Assembly (NCBI GenBank): GCA_026873275.1
Contig: JANTUC010000015.1
Coordinates: forward strand, 744,001-808,000
Length of the DNA stretch: 64,000 nucleotides
Direction: 5' to 3'
DNA from: Pseudopithomyces maydicus
Taxonomy: Eukaryota > Ascomycota > Dothideomycetes > Pleosporales > Didymosphaeriaceae
Under the pieces are notes generated by a model. The model had not been told where the DNA came from. It did no database searches and saw only the letters and a list, made by a program, of their open reading frames with translations. The position numbers and the translations under genes were made by a program. How positions within the stretch are numbered: the first letter of the stretch is position 1; every line of letters begins with the position of its first letter. Shown one piece after another: positions 23,501-34,602 of this stretch.

Positions 23501-23747
23501 GTAGAGAAATTGTGTCAATTTCCACGTCCTGGTTGTGTTACATACACTTCTTGTCTCTGCATAGGTAAATTTACTTGGGATTTCGCTATGTCGTTGGCCT
23601 TCATCAGAGGCGTAAATACCGTATTTTCCCTCTATATCCTCCTTTATATCCTTTCATTATTCTTCTCCCACGAAATTCCTGCCACATCGGACTGTGTCTT
23701 CCGCCTCAACATCGATAACAACAAGCAAATTCGCATTTGTACACAAG
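20558..23747. other. 3.2 kb gene-empty stretch, GC-rich left half
   Basis: It lies upstream of both the arrestin gene (-) and the first tandem secreted-protein gene (+). From 20.9 to 22.5 kb it is C-rich on the plus strand. Long overlapping frames on both strands there are compositional, with no domain or consistent start. The right part is AT-richer. I see no gene. Confidence 0.55.
21223..21260 (+). repeat. 8-bp tandem repeat (ACCACCCT), about 4.75 copies
   Basis: Perfect head-to-tail copies of an 8-bp unit in the C-rich upstream region of the arrestin gene. Confidence 0.9.
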
Positions 23748-24422
23748 ATGCTCATCCAGCTTCTCATCCTCATGTTTGCTGCAATTGCTTGTGGTGCACC
23801 AAGCCTGCAGGATCCTAGCATCCCAAATTGTACGTTCAAAATATCCATACCTTTACCTCCACTGTAGTGCAGCATGTCTATGACCCAAAGCCCTAATGTC
23901 TCTCGCATAGTGGACTGCACCTTTACAGCACAGATCACAGAAATCTGCCGCTACAACGACAAGCACGCCAGACAACCAAATATCAACACCGAAGCTCGCA
24001 TCAACGGAATCATCTCCCCAAAGGGCAACCAAGTCGTCAGCTACACCGAGGGTCTCCACATCAACTATGATCCCCTCGTCATCTATGCCAATGACCCTCA
24101 GGAGATCATCGTGGGCGAGCTAGACATTGCACGTTCCGGCAACGCCGGAGACGTCAACTTCCGGTGGACTCATAATCCTGATGGTGGACGCCCGGTTACT
24201 GAGGATTGGACCGAGAGCAAGAATGGCACAGATGATCGGTATGGGTGCTTCGTCAAGGATTGGGATAAGGGAGCGACGCCTGCGTGTGATCGTATTCAAC
24301 CTGTGACTCAGCGAGTAAGTGTTTGATATGTTTTCAAGCCAACTTTCGTTCATACGACTGGCGCTAATGACCTGCAGGAGAAATATTTGCAGTGCTGGTT
24401 CAAGTGCAGCCCAACCGTGTGA
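23748..24422 (+). CDS. Small secreted protein, copy A of a tandem pair
   Basis: No known family is recognised. The three-exon model is 23748-23829, 23911-24314 and 24378-24422. The introns are 81 nt (GTACGT...TAG) and 63 nt (GTAAGT...CTGCAG with a GCTAATG branch), and the product is 176 residues. A signal peptide (MLIQLLILMFAAIACGAPS) is followed by a mature domain with six cysteines: C30, C40, the cysteine of RYGC, another 13 residues later, and a terminal C-x3-C (QCWFKC). The next gene is homologous, with identical exon 1 length (82 nt), both introns in the same places and phases, and C30 and C40 at the same positions. Small size, secretion and paired cysteines suggest an effector-like or antimicrobial-like protein; that is inference. 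Confidence 0.8.
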
Positions 24423-24640
24423 GTTGTTTGCGTTGAGAACGAGAGTTTCACAGGGCATGACTATGTAGTACCACTCTAGGATAGTCCACATATTAAGCGA
24501 TGATATGCTCGAACGAGACTGCCAACTGCCATTAGCTCAACAAAAAATATCCTATCAATGCAAGTCAATTGAGTCTGTGCTTGAGATTGATTAATTCTTT
24601 TACCTGCACGTATGTTTTACCGCTCATATGAATCTATCAG

Positions 24641-24648
24641 TATATAAG
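24641..24648 (+). promoter_or_regulatory. TATA box of secreted protein copy B
   Basis: TATATAAG lies 141-148 bases before the ATG at 24789, in AT-rich sequence, followed by a C/A-rich leader typical of fungal 5' UTRs. Confidence 0.55.
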
Positions 24649-24788
24649 TGAGCCTCCTTGTCTATCTGAAACCTCACAACTCACTCTACCTTCGCTTTAC
24701 AAACCACCTGAAATCTTCCTCAAGCAAGAGCTCATCTAAAACTCGAACCTAAACACACCAACCCAACAAATTAACGCTCGCTTCCAAG

Positions 24789-25451
24789 ATGTTCCAAAAG
24801 CTCTTCGTCTTGATCGTGTTCGCTGTCATGGCTATAGCTACTCCTCTAGAGCTTGTCGTTCAAGACTGGCGTATGTTAATCACATACGTTCACCCCACCA
24901 GACTTGTGCTTACTGACTTATTCCTCCAGGAAACTGCCAATTCTCCATCTCCACCGTCGAAAAGTGCAAGCTCAACCCCGCAACAGGCACACCGACCAAG
25001 ACAACACGCGTCCACATCGCCAACGTCCTCACGCCATCCGGAAACCCCATCCCCAACGTCCCCTCTGGAAATGTAAACACACCGTTCACTGTGCACCTCA
25101 CTAGTCACGACGAGATGGTTGATGGCAGTCTCACCATCAACGATTCGCCGGCGGTTGACTCCAGCGGAGACGCTGATAGCAAACTCAACTTTGCCTGGGC
25201 CTGGATCAATCCAGATAGCAATCGTCCCGAGACGGTGACTTGGAAGCAGGACGACGATGGAAGTTTGACGCGGTACGGATGTAATAAGCAAGCCTGGTTC
25301 AAGAACGGGACGCACTGCTCAAACACCGAGGATCCAGAGGATGAGAGGGTGAGTGATCAAGATCAGCGTTCGAGAGGTCGGTCTGGTGGATGTAGCGCTG
25401 ACAATTCTACAGCAAGTGCAATTGAGCTGCTTTTTCAGGTGTCGTGACTAG
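24789..25451 (+). CDS. Small secreted protein, copy B of a tandem pair
   Basis: Three exons: 24789-24870, 24930-25348 and 25413-25451. Introns are 59 nt (GTATGT...CAG) and 64 nt (GTGAGT...TACAG with a GCTGAC branch), and the product is 179 residues. The signal peptide is MFQKLFVLIVFAVMAIAT. The mature part shares the layout of copy A: C30 and C40, a Thr/Pro-rich segment with a TPSGNPIPNV stretch, an FAWAWINPDSNRPETVTW block matching FRWTHNPDGGRPVTEDW of copy A, RYGC, one more cysteine 12 residues on, and the C-terminal SCFFRC (C-x3-C). The last exon is only 13 codons including the stop. Sequence identity is low outside these blocks, so the duplication is old or fast-evolving. Function unknown. 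Confidence 0.85.
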
Positions 25452-25881
25452 AACAGCTGTTCTTGAATTCGATGAGCGAATACTCGTGGTGACAGTCGTT
25501 GGGTGGAGAGTGAAAAATTGGGGGACTTGTGGGCTGGATGGGTGCCTGAGTTGTGCACTGTAGGTCTGATCCTGCATGGAAAAGTTGTAGTTGGAGAGAT
25601 CAATAATCAATAATACTACATATTGAAAGCCTAGTCATTGTATGGAGTGTATTTGCATGTTCGCATTATTTGACATATCATAGCACGGTTTTTGAGGAAT
25701 AACCTCTGGCTTTCTGTGGTTGCACTACATTGAAAATCTGGGTATCTAGAATTCATGTGATTGTTTGTCATTCATATAGGATAGTCAGATATCTATAAAC
25801 ACGAGTCAACAGGGCCAATCTAATCGCGACACGACTGGAGTCACAATCCCTCTTCGTGGCTACTAATTCAAAGTCCCCATC
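25452..25881. other. Intergenic between convergent genes
   Basis: The 3' flanks of secreted protein copy B and of the GH25 gene. Nothing else seen. Confidence 0.6.
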
Positions 25882-26547
25882 TCAACCAGTCGCCAACTTC
25901 TTCAACTGTGTCAAATCCCCGTTGAACACATCGCTATCTCCACCATAGGGATTACTGTCTTTGTACTGCCAAATGGTCTGATACGGCCAACCCCCAGGAA
26001 TAGTCCCCGGTGCGCTTGCCCACCTTGCCAACATCAAAGGGCTATTATTCACAAACGCATTACTGTTCCCCGTGCATTCTGTCCACCAACTGAGGTTGGT
26101 GTAAATGACAGGCCATCGCCCTGTCAAGCTCTGATATTGATCCGAGAAGCTTTTGATCCACGCCACCATTTGGGTAGTAGACAACCCAGAGCATCCGGCC
26201 TCCATGTCCAACATACCAGGTAGTGTGATGCCGTCGTTGGACCAGCCTCCGCCGTGAGCGACAAAGTAGTCGGCTTGTGCGGAGCCTGAAGAGTCGCCAG
26301 GCTGCGCGAAGTGGTAGGCGCCGCGGATGAAGCCCGCGTTGGTTGCGCCGGAATAGTGCGAGCTGAATGAGGGATCTCTGTACGTTGTGCTCTCGGTAGC
26401 TTTGATGTATACGAAGCGGAGGCCACCCGTGTTGTACGCAGCGCTGAAGTCTACGCTGGATTGCCAGTGCGATATGTCAAAGCCTTGCACTGCAGCTTGG
26501 GTTGTGGCAGCCATGGCTAAGGCTGTAAGAAAAATTGAACACTTCAT
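25882..26547 (-). CDS. Secreted GH25 lysozyme (N,O-diacetylmuramidase)
   Basis: 221 residues, no intron. GH25 enzymes hydrolyse the beta-1,4 bond between N-acetylmuramic acid and N-acetylglucosamine in bacterial peptidoglycan. The signal peptide is MKCSIFLTALAMAATTQA. The fold begins VQGFDISHWQSSVDF, the usual first GH25 motif with a catalytic-pocket aspartate. Then come RFVYIKATEST, RGAYHFAQPG and GMLDMEAGC, the last carrying the DxE pair with the catalytic glutamate. RWPVIYTNLSWW and TIWQYKDSNPYGGDSDVFNGD complete the barrel. All key positions are intact, so an active enzyme is expected. The open frame extends upstream to 26688, but the ATG at 26547 is the one that begins a signal peptide. 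Fungal GH25 genes are generally thought to be of bacterial origin. It is convergent with the tandem secreted-protein genes. Confidence 0.95.
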   Translation of the reverse strand: MKCSIFLTALAMAATTQAAVQGFDISHWQSSVDFSAAYNTGGLRFVYIKATESTTYRDPSFSSHYSGATNAGFIRGAYHFAQPGDSSGSAQADYFVAHGGGWSNDGITLPGMLDMEAGCSGLSTTQMVAWIKSFSDQYQSLTGRWPVIYTNLSWWTECTGNSNAFVNNSPLMLARWASAPGTIPGGWPYQTIWQYKDSNPYGGDSDVFNGDLTQLKKLATG

Positions 26548-26642
26548 AGTGCCGGAATTGTGATGCGTGTTTTGGAGCACTGATAGACGTGCTGATGAGC
26601 TGTGGGTATGGATATTTCCAACATGACAGGACTTGCTGGAAT

Positions 26643-26649
26643 TTTTATA
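26643..26649 (-). promoter_or_regulatory. TATA box of the GH25 gene
   Basis: TATAAAA on the minus strand about 100 bases before the ATG at 26547, in the expected position for a strongly expressed secreted enzyme. Confidence 0.5.
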
Positions 26650-28548
26650 CTCGAATGCTTCTATCTTTGACCAAGTGAGCTTCCTCACGGAGAGTGCACT
26701 GCGCCATTCCTAAACGCTCATGATTTAGCGAACCTCGTGACGATCAGCCTTCGGTCCGTTTGTTCGTCCCAATCGAAGCGCAGCCCTCCTGGCATGTGTA
26801 CGACTCGCTTCGTATTCCGGACTTGTCTTCGCCTCCCGATCACCCTTAAAACGTTTTAGAATGGAAGGTGCGTTTCACGATGTGCAGTGAAAATCTCCCA
26901 AAACAGTAGGTTTGTATTAGTCGTAGCGATAGGTTTGCGCTGTCGGCGATTCGAGTAGCACTGTTTTCTATTCTCCCAAGCATTGTATACTGATAGGTTT
27001 GAATTAAGAAAGGTCGAAATTCGGTGGGAGAGGGTAAATGAATACGAGGGTTGGGATTGCAAACGACGTATGAGGCTGGGTGGACGTCTTGAAACCTGTG
27101 GGACATGGGGCTGCGCTGACATCATCTACACGAAGACGGAAATAACACCATGACCTTCCTAGTGACAAAAATGGAAAGTACGTCTGTGTTACCTCGAGTT
27201 TCGTATTTATGCCCAGAGATGATACCGTCGCTATGTATATATGCGTCGAGCCTAGAGAGGTGGCCCCTGAAGATTGGTTGATTCTAGATCAAAATTCCAT
27301 GGATATCGGCACGATGGGTCTATATAACCGCTGAATCATTTGCTTGACCAGCAAGAGATAGCATATGCGTATGTTGCACTTGCCATGGGCCACAAATTAC
27401 TGGTTTTGCTGCATGACCGATCTTGTAATGACTGGTTAGAACTCCCTGATTGGCACTCGTTCTTTCCTCGAACAATTTTTGATGACCTCCTCACATCACT
27501 TTAAATCCTACTTATATATCTCCTACCAGATCTTAACTCCGGCTGTGAGCTTTCCTATTTGAGACATGGCGAATGTTACACATGCGCAGCGTATGATCAA
27601 TGATGTTTTCATACGCATGCATATGAACTTCCAGTTCTTGCTAATGCCCACGCCCATGCTAATGTAAAGATTCCTTGTCCATGCGCCACAAAGCCTTTAA
27701 GACACGCTGCTGACGATCATGGTTGCACAGCATAAGGGAGAACCGGGAACCGCAAGCTCATAACAACAAATGTCAAGGTACCAAGTATGCAACCTGTCCT
27801 AACCTGTCCATCCACAGTTAACCGTTTGCTATTTGAGTTTTTCATTCCCGCAGACGGAACCACAGTGAATGTTAGTTCGCGTGACCGTTGCGCCGGCACG
27901 CCACGGCCCTCCGCTTTTTTCCCAACGGTTCGACGATGCTGTGTACCGCGTTTCCACCCAAGCCCCTAATAACCTAGTGGCGAAGTATTGCATCTGACTA
28001 TCGCTAGCCTACCGCGGTCTTCAACTTCTATTGATCACTGCAGGACGATGAAGTATTGCGCTTCTTGGTTTACGCACGTTGCTTTGACAATATTCAATTA
28101 CGCTAATTCTGTTAAACAGCAACTAGTTTTTCTTGATTGCAAGCTGCATCTGGTATCCAAATGCAGCCCAGCGTGCACAATAGTGGTATCCCATAACCAT
28201 GCCCTCCGTTGATATGCTGACCATTACGCCTGCCGAACATGAAGAAAAGAATCAAGAAAAAAGACTACCACCCCACAGGAGATAAACCCATACTTAGAAG
28301 TCGTATGTTCAAGAAGAGGAATGACCGATCCAGTGATGAGACATTAAAACCGATTTCCAGTCCGGCAGAGGCGTACTATCAACTTTTCCCAAGATTCCGG
28401 ATAGTTCGACGCCGTTAGAAGATGCAATTGGGGCACTCATGTTTCGTAGAACGCCGGATCGCCGCATGAAAGATCTTCAATAGCAAGCATTAGAAGGCCG
28501 TGAATGTGATTCCGCCTGATCGCCAAGTCGTTAGTCCTGATAGGTCAT
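26650..28548. other. Gene-empty stretch
   Basis: Upstream of the GH25 gene and 3' flank of the GH16 gene. There are only short open frames without domains; I see no gene. Confidence 0.55.
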
Positions 28549-29784
28549 CTATAGACTGGCCCAACTTAAAAAACTGACGAGAACGGAGACATATATCGTG
28601 TGTACGTGGAATATCCGCCCAGCGCCACTCCCATTTGTCGTGTGATATATCGTTTGTCCTGGTGTTCTTTGCCCGCCGTCTTGTGAGAAAAAGTACGTTT
28701 TTGCGTTGTCTCCATCCGGTGCCACGGTTTGCTCGGGGATTGAGCACACTTTCCCGGCATCAAAGACTGGGCATAGATTGCTATATTTCTTGACCCGTTC
28801 GGAATCGGTTGAATTGAAGTAGGCCTTGACGTATGACACTGTCATGGATGTGTCCTGAGCAGGTGGACCTGCTGACCACTTTGAATCACCATTAGACCAG
28901 TGATTCATGAACATCCGTCCAGCTGAATTCGGGATGTTCTTTTTCATCGTGTGCATGATCTGGCCATCGACATAGAACACGACGCTATTGGGTGTCCAGT
29001 CAAAGCGATATTCGTGGAACTTCTCGTCGGGTCGGAATGGAAGATGCTGTATTTGATATCCGGCGGTGCCAGACGCATCAAATCCATCTCTAACAGATTC
29101 CGGAGACTGGAGCACCAGCTGAACTGTCCCTTGTGATTCGTTGAATTGCCGGGAAAGAAATTCCATGTCGATTTCTTGTGAATTGTTGTAGTACTATGCC
29201 GGTTAGTGGTCCTATTCTAAACTCAACCATAAAGATGGTCCATACCCAGAAGAAGGCACCGCATGTTCCATTTTGCGCTGAAAGCTTCATGCCGACGCGA
29301 AAGCTACCATAAAGTGCGTCGTCGCGAACGGTAGCCACCTCTGCACTTCCCACTAGTTCATCTGAATGATCGGCGCGCACCCACAAATTCAATCCCGCGT
29401 CGCCACCGTACTTTGCATTGCCGGACCATGTATGTGAGTCTTCCAACGGGTTGAGTACCACGTTGGCAACTTCAAACCCTTTGCCATATGGTCCTCGCGC
29501 ATCCCTAGCTGAGACGTTGTATTGTTGAGGCTGCCAGCCGAACACTGTGCAATTGTCCCCGCTTGTATGTAGGAAGTCGTTCTCCATAAGGTCAGTAAAG
29601 ACCTCGTATGTGGCATCGGTAGTCTTGTTGACGGAATAACCGCATTCGCATTCGGCATTGGCTGAGGAAGCGCGTCAGCACTGAGATTGTATCAGGGGAA
29701 GTCGCTTGTGCGGCTATACATACCGCAAGAGATGGCAAAAGCAAACCAGACAAGCGAACGAACGGCTCCGCGTAGCCAAATCAT
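28549..29784 (-). CDS. GH16 endo-beta-glucanase-like wall enzyme, probably GPI-anchored
   Basis: Exons are 29724-29784, 29247-29661 (the GT donor follows the tryptophan of GAFFW) and 28549-29193, with introns of 62 and about 52 nt. The N-terminal signal is MIWLRGAVRSLVWFAFAISC. The concanavalin-like GH16 domain has the catalytic EIDMEFLSRQ motif (E-x-D-x-E), then VQLVLQSPESV, FHEYRFDWTPNSVVFYVDG and FMNHWSNGDSKWSAGPP. The C-terminus is a cysteine-containing segment followed by a Ser/Gly stretch and a hydrophobic tail (IYVSVLVSFLSWASL), as in GPI-anchored wall glucanases. Beta-1,3(4)-glucan is the likely substrate, but GH16 specificities (glucan, xyloglucan, chitin-glucan transfer) cannot be separated from the motif alone. 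Confidence 0.92.
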
Positions 29785-30943
29785 TGTGAAGAAAAAACCC
29801 GAGTAATTATGGTGCAGAAGGTCAAATAGTCAAAAGAGCAGGAGAAGGACCAGGGCTAACAAGGAGTGACGCGACTGAAGTATCAGGGCGAAGATCAAGA
29901 GAGGGGCGGATTATCTGGGGAAGGCCCCAGAACTTTGCCCTCCTGCTGTTCCGGTGTGGCAGCAGAGCTAACCTGGTTGAAGCTGCCTAGACAGAGAGCA
30001 CAACCTTCAAGCCAGGAGCAAGCACGGCCCTAGGGGCATTGTGAAGTTAGCGACATGCAAAGCATCCAAGGCTAATGGTGCCGGATGCGTGTCGAATGAA
30101 ATTATTGCGGGCGATTTGATGATGCTGTGGGGTGCGCAGCTGTCAAAAAATAAGGTAAGAGGGCGGAACGAAGGCCGGCTCTCCATGTCTCTTGGTATGC
30201 AGAATGGCCAGGCACAGGGGCTTGCAGATGCTGTGCAACCGACCAATCCCTTTTACACACACTCAATCTCCCTCGGATCGCACAGTCTTGCCGCAAGGGA
30301 GACCCGGGCTGCCTCAAGATCGAGCACAGTACACGGCTATGGCTTGTCCTGGCCTGGATTGTTTGTCAGTGCATTTGCGTCCTCCCTTCAGCATCCAGAT
30401 CAAGTAGACTGACCAGACACCATGATAGCAAAGACGGATCTCCCGTGCGAAGGCGCCACTGGGCACGGATCTCTGTTTCTCGTCATGCTGGTGGGTGGTA
30501 ACGTTCTGTGCAACCATCCCCTCGGTTGTACCCGCGTCCCGACGTCTCCTTGGGCGAATCAGACACCACGGACGGGCTACATCCAGTCTGCTAGCGCCCA
30601 TGCTTTGACACATTGTGCACACGACCAAAGACAATTGTTCTGGCATCAAAATTCCGTTGCATTTGTTACATGGCAGCTAGAATGAGCATTCGTAAACAGA
30701 GATCCCTATCCCTAATAACCAAGCTGATATCCAGCGCTGAAGAAGATAACTTTGATATTGGAAAGTGCTCCATTCATATACCGGTCGTAGCTTTTACCCA
30801 AGCTTGCGTATAAATGCCTCATGAAGCGCGCCTTGTGGGTAGTCGTATCCGTGAAAGCAAAACAACGTCGTTTCATGCCCTGGAAACGCCAAGCCGAGTT
30901 CGTAGTAACAATGCTCAAAGGCGTCTGTCGGGAAGGGGTATCA
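29785..30943. other. Intergenic, nothing recognised
   Basis: It holds the upstream region of the GH16 gene and the 3' flank of the RasGEF gene. Overlapping frames at 30.0-30.7 kb on both strands show no domain. Confidence 0.55.
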
Positions 30944-33900
30944 TCACAAGAATCCAGACTCAGAGAGAAGCCTATGAAGCTGTCAATCCACCGAAAACTG
31001 TACTTTGGACCAATTTAGAACTGACCTTGCAATCTTCTCGTCCTCGCGTTCTCTTGGCTCAACTTGCAAACTCGTCTCATACATCTCGTGCACATCACCC
31101 GCCGAATTCATGTTGGTCAGGATGTAATCTTGCAACTCCGGTACTGGCTGCAGCGGGTAGGGCACGTTCTGATACTGCTGAATGTCACGGATCACCTCCG
31201 CAGTCTTCGCGCGTTTAGCAAAGTTGATGAGATTCGTCTTCTTGATCAGCGAGGGAATTCCGTCCTCGATGAAAGTCAAATCGGTAAGATATACACCTGA
31301 AGTTGTTAGAGAAAGCTCGAATTCAGTCCACATGCAGATATCATACCGAAAAAGGGAATGCACGGGGGTTCGCCTTGTGGAGCGTTTCTCGGTAATCCGT
31401 GAAGTTCTTGGTGCTACCCATGAGCTTCCGCATGTTTTCCAAGGTCGTCATGGATCGTGCGTTTACAGCTTGCCACGTCCTGTTGAGTCGAGCAATAGGC
31501 GCGGTACCAAGTGCAGATATGATCGATGTCAAGGTCGAGAAATTGTTGAGCAGACGGCATTTCTCTGCCACGTTGACAAAGTGCTTGATGACGATCACTC
31601 TCCGTTTGACGTCTTGTTGGGTCAAGATCATTTGTGCGACCCAATTCGTCAACTGGTTCGAATGAAGAATAAGCGCCTTGACATTTGAAGCTGGATCGGG
31701 CTCTCCGGGGGCCAGTTTCTTTTGCCAAGTCTTGTTCAGACACTCAGTCGGCCTAATCTTGCCATAAAGTCGCGACTCAATGATGGTCAATTGACGGGCG
31801 AACTCCGTCGGGTCGATGTCGAGAAACTTGAGTTTCTTCATGTGCTTGGGCAGAATGGGCTGAGGCGTCTGGGCATTGAGTGTCAAGACCATACGCTTCG
31901 TTGGCATGTCGGGGCCTCGAGAGCGCTGCTCGACTGAGGTCATCAGCGGGGCAGCACCAGGAGTACTAGTTGTCGCTACGTGGTCCTTTGCGAAATTGTA
32001 TACTCTCTGGATTAATATCCTGGCTTCTTCATCGTTGCCTTCCATCCAGTAGTTATCGAACCAACTCTTGAGGATATTCACAACACGGAACCGTATTGGC
32101 TTTTGCTTTTTGTCTACCCATGTTTGGTAATCTTCTTTCGCGAGTCCATATGGAGGTTGGATGCTCCACCTCTTCACAAGCATTTCGAATAGCTCCGATG
32201 CGGTTGTGAACGAGCGGTATGTAAGGAGGAAAGTATTATTGAACGCTGGGTCCAGTCGGTCGTGTCTCGTTAGCTGCTCTACAAGTCCTTGAAGCGTACC
32301 GCCGCGAAGCTGAGCAGGGTTTGTCTTATGATCGTAGGATATTTCTCCTTCGTGGTCGAGCTTAAGAAACTCTGGAACTTCTTCAACGGTAGTCTGTGGT
32401 ATATTGGGCACCTCTCCAAAAAAGTCCTTGATCTTCTTGCTACTGTTGGCCGTGCGGATAGGCTCGACAACCTTGTCTTCAAGTGAGGTACCTTCGCTAT
32501 ATGTGTGTGACTGAGGCAAGTCTTTGAGAAGTGGCCTCGAGCCACCTGAATTACCACGGGCATGTGAGAATTCGACTTCCGTATCTGTATTGCGCCGTGG
32601 ATCGTTGCGGACCGCCATATCAGCTAGAGGCACTGATTCTGACAAATTCTGCAGCAGAGCGTATTGCTGGACGATACTGGCTTCGAGATCGCTTGAAACA
32701 GCTCGGCAAGCATTGACCCTTTCCTCTAGAGATTCGCCACGATGATCAGCCCACTCATCAGCTAGCGGAGCAGCTACTCCTTGACAGCTAATCACCAACT
32801 CCGAAACTAGATCATAGACCTTTTGCTTTTGTACACTGAACTCGCCCAGTTGCTGTCCCTGCATGGTCGAGCTGATGGATGAAAGATTGATGGATTCCAC
32901 CGTAGATATCCATGGGCGGCAAACATCAAGAACCTTTCCAGCGGCGTTGCACACACTGTCTCCAATGATTTGATGCCTGTAAGGTGTGACGATCTTGTCG
33001 CGAACGATAAGCTGTTCGTCCAGTCTTCGAATGCTAGAAACAATCAAACGCTTGAGGCCTTCTAGGCGTTCTAAAACGCGTGAGTCCAGCTTTACGGTAG
33101 GTTCGACCATGGGCTCGTAATCTTCTTGGTCAATAAATGAGGTAGAGCCCGAAGAGTCTCGAACATCGACGCCATTGTTGTGCCAGTTGCCGCCCGCAGA
33201 GTTACCGACTACAAAGCCTGGAACAAGACGAGGGATGTCTTCGCCACGTTGTTGCCGAGCAACTTCGACAAAGCCATACACGCCGTTCAGTACGCCGTCA
33301 GCCTCTTTAAGGCACTTGGAATATGAATCGGGCGGTGGGAAGTCGGCAGCGGCTATGTGAGAAGAAAGGACCAATTTGGAGAATCGTGACATTGTCTCAC
33401 GGAAATGAGGATAGAGAGCTTTGTTAGTAGAGATGATCGAAGGGTTGCCAGAATGGTTATCTGTAGTTCCAGAACCAGCTGCAAGGATCAATCGCAAATG
33501 GTCGGAGATCTCCTCTGCCCTCTTCACAAACTCAGATCGATCGCTGTTGCTGATAGCCTGGCGATAGCGCTCGATCGAGCGGCGCATATCTTCGACCATG
33601 CGGTTCCATGTAAGGGGTACAGGATTGATGTCGTCGTAAAACTTCCGAGCAGCGGCAGGGGTCATAGGCGGGCCACCCATAGGGTTGTTAGCAAACGAGG
33701 TGGCAGTGGTTCCAAGAGGGGGATGTTGGCGATTGAAAAACTCGTACCGTTTGCGTCCATGGACCGTGCAAAAGAAGAAGCCTGGTTCATGGAGTCCATG
33801 GAGGTTGCGGGCGACACGCCGTCGGACAGTCTCTTGCGCCCCGGCTAAGCCATCAGAGTCAGCAGGGGTGTAGGCATCGTGCCCGTCAAGTCGGAGCTTA

Positions 33901-34602
33901 CCAAAGAGCTGTGCGAGCCCATCATTCCCGGCCCTTCAAAGTCCGACGCAGAGTTCTCGTCGTCTGTGTCGTCGACATTGTACCCGGAAGCAAGCAGTTC
34001 GGCTGGTGGTCTGGATGACTCGGGTACGAAGACGTTGACACGATCGCGAGGGCCGCTTTCGTTCGCCGATGGAGTCTCGAGGGGCAGTTCCATAGTGCTC
34101 ACGCCAGTAAGCGTGTTGAAGTAGAACAGGCGGCCATCCGACGTGGCTTGTGGGATCCAGAAAGCGGCTTCCTCCTCCTTGCTGTTGTCGTTGCCATTGC
34201 GCTCGATGGGCAAAATGGTATCGTTGCCGTTGATGGATTCCGTGTCCGAGTTGGTGTAGTCGGTGCCGCCCAGGGACTGGGTCTCACGGTCCTCCTCGAC
34301 GTCGACGCCGCTGTCGTCGTCGGCCAGGTCGTCGGGCGCGCGGGTGACGACTGCGCAGTAGTTGCTCGGGAACCAGCCGCGAACGCCGTTGATGACCCCG
34401 TCCCACCATCCGCTCTCCAGTTGGGTTATGACTTGGATGATGTCGCCCTGCCGGAAACTCAAGCTTGTGCGGTCGTCGGCGTCGTAGTCGTAGAGCTGCT
34501 GCCAGTCAACACGGAGCCCAGCCGCCCGCAGAAGGCGTTACTTACAGCGCGCACGTACATGCTCCCGGGCGGGGGCACGGTGCCTGTGAATCCGCCGTTC
34601 AT
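30944..34602 (-). CDS. Cdc25-type Ras guanine nucleotide exchange factor (SH3-WW-RasGEF_N-RasGEF)
   Basis: The product loads GTP onto Ras at the plasma membrane, upstream of cAMP signalling. Five exons: 34546-34602, 33902-34495, 31347-33844, 31026-31296 and 30944-30971, with introns of 50, 57, 50 and 54 nt. SH3 starts at about residue 19 (ALYDYDADDRTSLSFRQGD, then GWWDG and GWFPSNYC). A WW-like element follows near 130-160 (WIPQATSDGRLFYFN). RasGEF_N lies near 720-850 and the catalytic RasGEF domain near 880-1120 (IRPTECLNKTW, TNWVAQMILTQQDVKRR, GVYLTDLTFIEDG). The end is IARLLSESGFL. Two frame breaks interrupt it, each repaired by one base: A5 at 33736-33740, and G5 at 31364-31368. With both, the exons total 1,150 codons exactly and the second reads NPPCIPFFGVYL, the conserved catalytic motif. 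Confidence 0.92.

Noticed and set aside
23315..23818. 167-codon open frame overlapping the first tandem secreted-protein gene
   Set aside because: Runs into that gene in a different frame; the spliced gene with signal peptide and paralogue explains the region better.
33845..33901. Frameshift or premature stop after the SH3/WW part of the RasGEF gene
   Set aside because: A 57-nt GT-AG intron with a proper branch point removes the stop and keeps frame, so this is normal splicing.
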